The position numbers were made by a program, and so were the translations under genes. A stretch of 64,000 nt of DNA from QAMX01 sp003149835 (GTDB lineage: Bacteria > Bacillota > Clostridia > Oscillospirales > QAMX01), in NCBI GenBank assembly GCA_959600635.1, contig CAUGMN010000003.1:1-64000 (forward strand), given 5' to 3'. Positions within the stretch are counted from its first letter, which is position 1; every line of letters starts with the position of its first letter. Positions 58,933 through 64,000 of this stretch are shown in pieces. The notes below the pieces were generated by a model. The model had not been told where the DNA came from. It saw only the letters and a list, made by a program, of their open reading frames with translations, and did no database searches.

Positions 58933-61900
58933 TTACTTTTTGCCTTTCTTTCTGCCGCGGAAGGTCAGAACCACAAGACCCATGGCAGAGAGAACCGCGG
59001 TCGCCGCAAACAGCGCGATGTTGGAAGAATCGCTCGTGTCGGGGATATCTCCGCCCGGATCGAGCGGAACGTCGGGATCGTCGATGTCGATCTCCGGTTC
59101 CGTCGTCGTCTCGGCCGGCTCGGTCATCGGAGGCTCAGTCGTCGTTTCCGGCGGATCGAGCGGCACCGAGGGCTCGGTGATCTCGATCTCCGGCTCGGTC
59201 GTCTCCGGCGGCTCGGTGGTTTCCGGCTCCGTCACCGGCGGCGTGGTCACCGGCGGATCCAGTCTCAGCTCGAAGTAGATGTCCAGAACATGGAGCGCGT
59301 TCGCGTTCGTCAGCTTCATCTCGGTTGCGCCGCCGACAAACGCATAGGTTTCGCCGTTATAATCGGTGTGGTTATCCGGATTGGCGGAAACGATCTGGTT
59401 CTTGTATCCGTTATACGGGCCGACGCTCTTGCTGCCGGAATCGATTACGGTGTCGCCCATATACTTGGTGTAGTGGTAAACGATCTTGTAGAAGTAGTCG
59501 TCCTCATCCACCGGCGGGGGCGTCGGCGTCTCGGTCAAACGCTCGTAGCGGAGCGTGATCGTGTAGCTGCCGTTCTCTTCGCTCAGGGTGATGCTTGCCG
59601 GGTCAGCGGAAACATAGGCGTAGGTATTGTCGCCGTAGGTCAGCTGCTTGGCAATATCGGAGCCTGTAATCGTCGTGCCGAGCGGCGCGCTTCCGTTGCC
59701 GCTCGTCTCGCCGTCCTTCACAGGTTCACCGCCGTCGGTGGACGTGTAGTACTCGTGAATGATCGTGTAGGAGACGCTCGGAATCGTCTTCGTCGCGTAG
59801 TACACCTTGATAACCGTGTTGTTGTCGTGAATCGTCGCCGGCAGGCCGTTGACGCTCGTTCTCACATAGCCCGCTTTCAGCGCGTCGGAATCCGCAACGT
59901 TTTCGACCTCCGTGCCGTAGGCGATGTTGGTGAAGGAATCCGTATCAAACGGGGTATTTTCTCCGACGTAGTAGTGCTCAACCGTGTAGCTCAGGTCGCC
60001 GCGCAGGTCGTAGTAGACCTCAATGACCGTGCTGTTGTCGTGAATCGTCGCCGGCAGGCCGTTGACGTTCGTTCTCACATAGCCCGCTTTCAGCGCGTCG
60101 GAATCCGCAACGTTTTCGACCTTCGTGCCGTAGCTGATGTTAGCGAAAGAATCCGTATCAAACGGGGTATTTTCTCCAACATAGTAGTGCTTAACCGTGT
60201 AGCTCAGGTCGCCGCGCAGGTCGTAGTAGACCTCAATGACCGTGCTGTTGTCTTGAATCGTCGCCGGCAGGCCGTTGACGTCCGTTCTCACATAACCCGC
60301 TTTCAGCGCGTCGGAATCCGCAACCTCGTTTACCGGCGTGTCGTAGGCGATGTTGGTGAAGGAATCCGTATCAAACGGGGTCTCTTCTCCGACGTAGTAG
60401 TGCTTAACCGTGTAGCTCAGGTCGCCGCGCAGGTTGTAGTACACCTTGATAACCGTGCTGTTGTCGTGAATCGTCGCCGGCAGACCGTTGACGCTCGTTC
60501 TCACATAGCCCGCTTTCAGCGCGTCGGAATCCGCAACCTCTTTTACCTTCGTGTCGTAGGCGATGTTGGTGAAGGAATCCGTATCAAACGGGGTCTCTTC
60601 TCCAACGTAGTAGTGTTCAACCGTGTAGCTCAAATTGGTCGGCTGATTGGCCCGGTAGTACAGTTTCAGCGTCAGGCTGGCGCTGTCAAACGCAATCTCC
60701 GTCACGCTGCCCGCAACCGACGCATCATAGGCAAAGCCTTCAACCGTTTTCACATATGGGGCGGCAAGCTTCGTCTCGCCGTATTTGATGACGCCGCCCT
60801 CGTCGGGATAGCTCGTCAGGTTCTGTTCATACGCTCCGGTGTTGTAGCCCGTCTCAAACCAGTGCTCGACTGTGAAATTCTTGTCCGCAGGCTGATTGGC
60901 CCGGTAGTACAGTTTCAACGTCAGGCTCGCGCTGTCAAACGCAATCTCCGTCACGCTGCCCGCAACCGACGCGTCATAGGCAAAGCCTTCAACCGTTTTC
61001 ACATACGAGGCGGCAAGCTTCGTCTCGCCGTATTTGATGACGCCGCCCTCGTCGGGATAGCTCGTCAGGTTCTGTTCATACGCTCCGGTGTTGTAGCCCG
61101 TCTCAAACCAGTGCTCGACTGTGAAATTCTTTTGCAGCAGCTTGTTTTCCACGCCGTTGGCCGGAACCGTAGAGTTCTTGACTTCGCCGTAAACGACGTC
61201 GAAGGTGTAGGAAGCCGCCTGGCTCTGATCGTAACCCGCGGCGACCGTTTCCGTCAGCGTGAAGCTGTGGCCGCTCGGGATCCCCGTGAAGCTGACCTGC
61301 GTTTCGCCGCCGCTGAGCGTCACGGTTTTCGACCAGCTGCCGCTCGTCAGCGTGAACGCCGTCCCGTCGAGAGAAACGCTGTTTTCGCCGAGTTTGGCAA
61401 AGCTGAGGCTGCCGAGGTAGCCCTTAACGGTCGGGACTTTGAGGTTTGTCGAATACAGCGTCGGCTGCAACTGGCCGTTCACGGTCAGCATATAAGTCAG
61501 CGATGTGGTCTTGTTGGCGGCGTAAGCCGTTTCCGCCGTAAAGCCCTCCGCCTTGGTATCCAGCGTGACCGAGTAGGTCATCGTATAGGTGTACCAGCCG
61601 TCGACCGGGCCGGTGCGGGAGATATCATTTTTCAAATCCCAAATCAGGGTATCGGTATCGGTATTGAACTTGCGGACCGCGTCGCTGTCGGCCGCCGTGG
61701 CGTTGGTCACTCTGGCAACCGATGCGTTGGCGCCGAAATCGATATAATCGCCCATCGGATCGGTAAGGATCCACGCCTGCGCCTGGTTGACGATGATCTG
61801 CGCGATGCTCTGCAAGCCGCTGAAAATATCGTCGCCCGCGGCGATGCTCTGCGTCGCAAAGGAGCTCAGCCACGCGTCGATGCTCTGGCCGTTGACGGTT

Positions 61901-62997
61901 TTGCCGTTGATATCGCTGCTTTTATAGGAAACGGTGTACAGCTTGGCGCCCTTGTCCTTGATCTGCTTGGGGAGGTTGTCGCCGTGCCGGACATGATTAT
62001 TGCCTACGTTTCTTGTTTGGGTGCAGTAGATGTCATGGTAATCGTCGTGCTCAGCTTCGTTGCCGCCGCCCCGGCTGCCGGAGATAAAATTAACGTCGCT
62101 GGGCTGTCCGTCTACATGGTACGTCGGTACGCCGTCGGTCATCATGACGACATACTTGTTCCCGATCGCAGAGACGAGCGTCTCGCTCAGGAGGTTGTTG
62201 GCGAGGCGGAGGCCGGCCTCGATATTCGTGCCGCCGCCGTCCGTCGTTCTCTCACCGCCGTGCGGGCCGGTATAGGTGTTTATCGTCGTCCCCGTCTGGT
62301 GATTATGTCTCTTGGCCTGCTTGTCATCTTGCGTCGTATAATCGCAACCCTCATAAGTGCATTGATAATGGCCGCCCAAATAACCGTCGCCGAGATAGCC
62401 GTCTGTCCACTCCATGAAATTCTCATAGACGGCTTCCTCATGCGTATGTGTGCCGGTCGTGTTGCAGGCGCCGTTGCCGGAACGGTAGGCAAAACCATTT
62501 TGAACCGCGTCAATTCCGTTGTTGACGGCAGTCAAGTTGCCGTTTGCATCCGTCCAGTAGAGGGTGGTTTTGCCGTTAGAGCCAAACTCGACGACCGCGA
62601 CATAGCGCAGCCCGTCGCCCGCCTCCTTGACGAACTCCGCGACAAAGTTTTTCGCCGCCGTCTTGGCGTTCGCCATATCGGTGCTGCTCATGCTGTTCGA
62701 AGCGTCCAGCACAAGAACGACCGCCGCGTCCTTGGACACGACCTGCGTCTGGACGTCCTCCTTGGTTTTTGCTGTGAGAGTAATCTCAAAGGTATTCTCT
62801 CCGGTCTGCTCGATCGTCTTGGCGTGCTGGACCTTTCCGTCAGCGGTGGTCTGCCATTCGCCGTTGGAGACGATCTGGTTTTTCCCCGTCGGTTCTCCTG
62901 CCGCAATGATGCCGCCGGTCAAAACCGGGGTCAGCACCATAACGACCGCGAGGAAAAACGAAAGCGTACGCTTCCAGGGGGTGTTCAAATTCTTCAT
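58933..62997 (-). CDS. von Willebrand-A adhesin with tandem repeats and sorting-type tail
   Basis: 1354 residues. Signal peptide 1-33; vWA domain with MIDAS DASNS (98-102), GGTNIEAG and MMTDG (285-289). Inside it is a Cys/His-rich insert (Cys213, Cys218, His231, His233). A SpaA/Cna-B-like domain (about 540-620) follows, then two near-identical 83-residue repeats (623-788), four 71-residue MucBP-like repeats (789-1072) and two more divergent ones. A Pro/Glu/Thr stalk leads to IPDTSDSS, a hydrophobic helix and RGRKKGKK. It is a wall- or pilus-type surface adhesin for the neighbouring sortase. The start has AAAGGACG. A riboswitch-type leader precedes it. Confidence 0.93.
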   Translation of the reverse strand: MKNLNTPWKRTLSFFLAVVMVLTPVLTGGIIAAGEPTGKNQIVSNGEWQTTADGKVQHAKTIEQTGENTFEITLTAKTKEDVQTQVVSKDAAVVLVLDASNSMSSTDMANAKTAAKNFVAEFVKEAGDGLRYVAVVEFGSNGKTTLYWTDANGNLTAVNNGIDAVQNGFAYRSGNGACNTTGTHTHEEAVYENFMEWTDGYLGDGYLGGHYQCTYEGCDYTTQDDKQAKRHNHQTGTTINTYTGPHGGERTTDGGGTNIEAGLRLANNLLSETLVSAIGNKYVVMMTDGVPTYHVDGQPSDVNFISGSRGGGNEAEHDDYHDIYCTQTRNVGNNHVRHGDNLPKQIKDKGAKLYTVSYKSSDINGKTVNGQSIDAWLSSFATQSIAAGDDIFSGLQSIAQIIVNQAQAWILTDPMGDYIDFGANASVARVTNATAADSDAVRKFNTDTDTLIWDLKNDISRTGPVDGWYTYTMTYSVTLDTKAEGFTAETAYAANKTTSLTYMLTVNGQLQPTLYSTNLKVPTVKGYLGSLSFAKLGENSVSLDGTAFTLTSGSWSKTVTLSGGETQVSFTGIPSGHSFTLTETVAAGYDQSQAASYTFDVVYGEVKNSTVPANGVENKLLQKNFTVEHWFETGYNTGAYEQNLTSYPDEGGVIKYGETKLAASYVKTVEGFAYDASVAGSVTEIAFDSASLTLKLYYRANQPADKNFTVEHWFETGYNTGAYEQNLTSYPDEGGVIKYGETKLAAPYVKTVEGFAYDASVAGSVTEIAFDSASLTLKLYYRANQPTNLSYTVEHYYVGEETPFDTDSFTNIAYDTKVKEVADSDALKAGYVRTSVNGLPATIHDNSTVIKVYYNLRGDLSYTVKHYYVGEETPFDTDSFTNIAYDTPVNEVADSDALKAGYVRTDVNGLPATIQDNSTVIEVYYDLRGDLSYTVKHYYVGENTPFDTDSFANISYGTKVENVADSDALKAGYVRTNVNGLPATIHDNSTVIEVYYDLRGDLSYTVEHYYVGENTPFDTDSFTNIAYGTEVENVADSDALKAGYVRTSVNGLPATIHDNNTVIKVYYATKTIPSVSYTIIHEYYTSTDGGEPVKDGETSGNGSAPLGTTITGSDIAKQLTYGDNTYAYVSADPASITLSEENGSYTITLRYERLTETPTPPPVDEDDYFYKIVYHYTKYMGDTVIDSGSKSVGPYNGYKNQIVSANPDNHTDYNGETYAFVGGATEMKLTNANALHVLDIYFELRLDPPVTTPPVTEPETTEPPETTEPEIEITEPSVPLDPPETTTEPPMTEPAETTTEPEIDIDDPDVPLDPGGDIPDTSDSSNIALFAATAVLSAMGLVVLTFRGRKKGKK
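59782..60633 (-). repeat. Four 213-bp tandem repeats in adhesin gene
   Basis: Four copies encoding 71-residue MucBP-like units, each starting LSYTV(E/K)HYYVGE and ending YY(N/D)LRGD or similar. Copies differ at only a few positions. Confidence 0.9.
60634..61131 (-). repeat. Two 249-bp tandem repeats in adhesin gene
   Basis: Two almost identical copies encoding 83 residues, each starting KNFTVEHWFETGYNT. They abut the 213-bp repeats. Confidence 0.9.
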
Positions 62998-63003
62998 TGC
63001 CAA

Positions 63004-63048
63004 CGTCCTTTCTTTTCGCTTTGCTTGATATCGCTCTGACAAAGGACG
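63004..63048 (-). promoter_or_regulatory. Anti-Shine-Dalgarno switch of adhesin mRNA
   Basis: The ribosome site AAAGGACG (63004-63011 on the minus strand) is perfectly complementary to CGTCCTTT at 63041-63048. The second segment overlaps the 3' strand of riboswitch stem P1, so the two pairings compete. Confidence 0.65.
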
Positions 63049-63140
63049 AATTTTGGCTGCCGGACTGCCGTCGCCTTTCGGCCTTAGGCTCCTGAGCTTT
63101 GCGTCCCGCAGTTTCCCGCGGTTTGCCGTTTCAGTATTCG
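63047..63140 (-). ncRNA. c-di-GMP-I (GEMM) riboswitch
   Basis: On the minus strand the leader contains GGCAAACC, a CCGCGG-GAAA-CTGCGG hairpin with the GNRA loop, and the invariant GGGACGCAAAGC. GCCTAAGGCC and a closing region ending in GGCAGCC follow. CGAAT (63136-63140) and ATTCG (63047-63051) can form P1. Order and core match the GEMM-I class that binds cyclic di-GMP. It lies 50 nt before the adhesin start. Confidence 0.88.
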
Positions 63141-63181
63141 ACTGTCATTGAAACGTTTTGATGTCTGCGGTGTTTTTTTTG

Positions 63182-63673
63182 CTACTCTTCCTTGATACTG
63201 CTTTCGTCGAGCGCGCTGTCGATCAGTTTCAGCAGCTCCAGCGCGCTTCGGAACCGCTGCGTCTTGTTTTTCTCCGCCCAGACGACGGAGCCCTGCCACG
63301 TTGCGTTTTGCCGGTACTGTACATGAACCACAAAAGTAGCCTTGTCGCCCCGCTGGCTTGTGACCTCGTTTTCGCTCATAAGCTTTGTTCTCTCCCTTAC
63401 GGCCGGCCGCGGCGTTTTTTCCTCCTGCTTTCTGCCGAACGTCCTACTCTCTGTGGATGCCTGCGGATACCGCGTCTCGTCAAAGATTCCGTCCGCTCTG
63501 AGCAGCAGCTCTCCAATCTCCGAAAAACAGACCGGCTCGCCCGCGTAACAGTGATACAGTCTGTAACTCACGCCGTTTTCCGCGCCGTCAACACAGATAC
63601 AAAGGATATTCGGTGCAACCCTTCCTATCCTTCTCTGTATCAAGCTCTCATCACCTCTCACGCGCCGTTTCAT
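63182..63673 (-). CDS. Conserved protein of unknown function
   Basis: 163 residues, soluble. The N-terminal half has YRLYHCYAGEPVCFSEIGEL and FPQASTESRTF-like text (here YPQASTESRTF). The C-terminal half has ATFVVHVQYRQNATWQGSV and KTQRFRSALELLKLIDSAL. Both patterns are familiar from hypothetical proteins of gut Clostridia, but I know no function. An extended -10-like TATAAT lies only 14 bp before the first ATG, so either the mRNA is almost leaderless or translation begins later (Met98 at 63382 has AAGGGAG upstream). Confidence 0.75.
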   Translation of the reverse strand: MKRRVRGDESLIQRRIGRVAPNILCICVDGAENGVSYRLYHCYAGEPVCFSEIGELLLRADGIFDETRYPQASTESRTFGRKQEEKTPRPAVRERTKLMSENEVTSQRGDKATFVVHVQYRQNATWQGSVVWAEKNKTQRFRSALELLKLIDSALDESSIKEE

Positions 63674-63686
63674 ATCGTATGATACA

Positions 63687-63692
63687 ATTATA
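63687..63692 (-). promoter_or_regulatory. -10 element close to the start codon
   Basis: TATAAT on the minus strand, giving a predicted leader of only a few nucleotides. No convincing -35 is seen. Confidence 0.5.
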
Positions 63693-63781
63693 CTACGCGC
63701 GCCGTTACACGAGCGTTACATAAACGCATTACAACACGAGAAACATATGCCAATTTTGACCTTTTGATGTAATTTATTCCA

Positions 63782-64000
63782 TCACCATCTGACGGTCCCG
63801 ATCGTCTTGCCCTCGCTGGGGCCGGACGCTGAAATCATCTTAAAGCGCATACGCACGCCGCGCGGACGGCAGTTTTCCCGGAAAATCCGCTCGACGCGCG
63901 TCGAAACGATCGAGCAGTTCTCCTGGCTGATGCCGATCAGCAGCACCAGAAAACGCCCCGGCGACAGGCAGGTGTACATGTCGCCGCGGCGCAGCGCGCC
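63782..64000 (-). CDS. C-terminus of a BTAD/SARP-type regulator (partial, tentative)
   Basis: The last 72 codons of a gene running off the right edge. The text LRRGDMYTCLSPGRFLVLL, ENCSIVSTRVERIF and MRFKMISA resembles the degenerate GGDEF-like C-terminal domain of clostridial regulators with a bacterial transcriptional activator domain (pattern LRxGDxxxRYSxxQFxxLL). The rest lies outside the window, so the identification is tentative. Confidence 0.5.
   Translation of the reverse strand, partial: GALRRGDMYTCLSPGRFLVLLIGISQENCSIVSTRVERIFRENCRPRGVRMRFKMISASGPSEGKTIGTVRW

Noticed and set aside
59290..63039. 1249-codon frame on + opposite the adhesin
   Set aside because: It mirrors the repeats of the real gene. 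The adhesin has signal peptide, domains, riboswitch and terminator on the minus strand.

Overview
The window reads as a chromosomal segment of a GC-rich, gut-type member of the Clostridia (Firmicutes), probably an Oscillospirales-like lineage. The placement is an inference. It rests on clostridial single-chain PurL, Firmicutes-type GalT, half-size TauE/SafE pairs, a class B sortase, SLH and von Willebrand surface proteins, a GEMM-type leader and XRE/DUF6809 cassettes. Most recognisable promoters are extended -10 elements (TGnTATAAT). No rRNA, tRNA, CRISPR array, transposase or phage structural gene was seen.

Layout. 1-8.4 kb: a mutarotase-fold protein overlapping an unusual eukaryotic-type HisA, a small P-loop protein, a phosphodiesterase-like enzyme, a TetR regulator divergent from an FtsX-type ABC exporter, and a nucleotidyltransferase-like protein. 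8.4-18 kb: MATE exporter, a degenerate 51-bp repeat array with REP-like palindromes, pyruvate kinase, a 1304-residue SLH beta-helix surface protein, a flavoprotein and an HD hydrolase. 18.2-26 kb: a complete oligopeptide ABC operon (SBP, OppB, OppC, OppD, OppF, small membrane protein). In it OppC carries a seven-repeat RCC1-like propeller and OppF carries a helical insertion of about 170 residues. 26.4-34.3 kb: nitroreductase, GH29 fucosidase, RACo-like ferredoxin/ASKHA protein, GH2 mannosidase and a split TauE/SafE permease.

34.5-38.2 kb: purL. 38.3-40.9 kb: three tandem copies of an XRE repressor / DUF6809 cassette. Each has its own inverted-repeat operator of different sequence, and the DUF6809 gene is at a different stage of decay (deleted, truncated, intact). 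41-48.4 kb: metallophosphoesterase, ThyX-like protein, PHP phosphoesterase, galE-galT and a tandem double-PHP protein. 48.6-48.8 kb: a MITE-like element. 49-52.2 kb: an orphan sugar-type binding lipoprotein and a BNR/Asp-box protein.

52.4-64 kb: a cell-surface block. It holds a reduced type IV pilus-like operon (PilC, four pilin-like proteins, PilT, transglutaminase lipoprotein), a sortase B, and a 1354-residue von Willebrand adhesin. The adhesin has tandem repeats and a sorting-type tail, and its leader matches a c-di-GMP-I riboswitch with a predicted anti-Shine-Dalgarno. A conserved protein of unknown function and the C-terminus of a regulator end the window.

How the parts may work together (inference): fucosidase, mannosidase, the BNR protein, GalE/GalT and the peptide and sugar binding proteins fit a glycan- and peptide-scavenging intestinal lifestyle. 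The pilus-like operon, sortase and c-di-GMP-responsive adhesin would provide regulated surface attachment.
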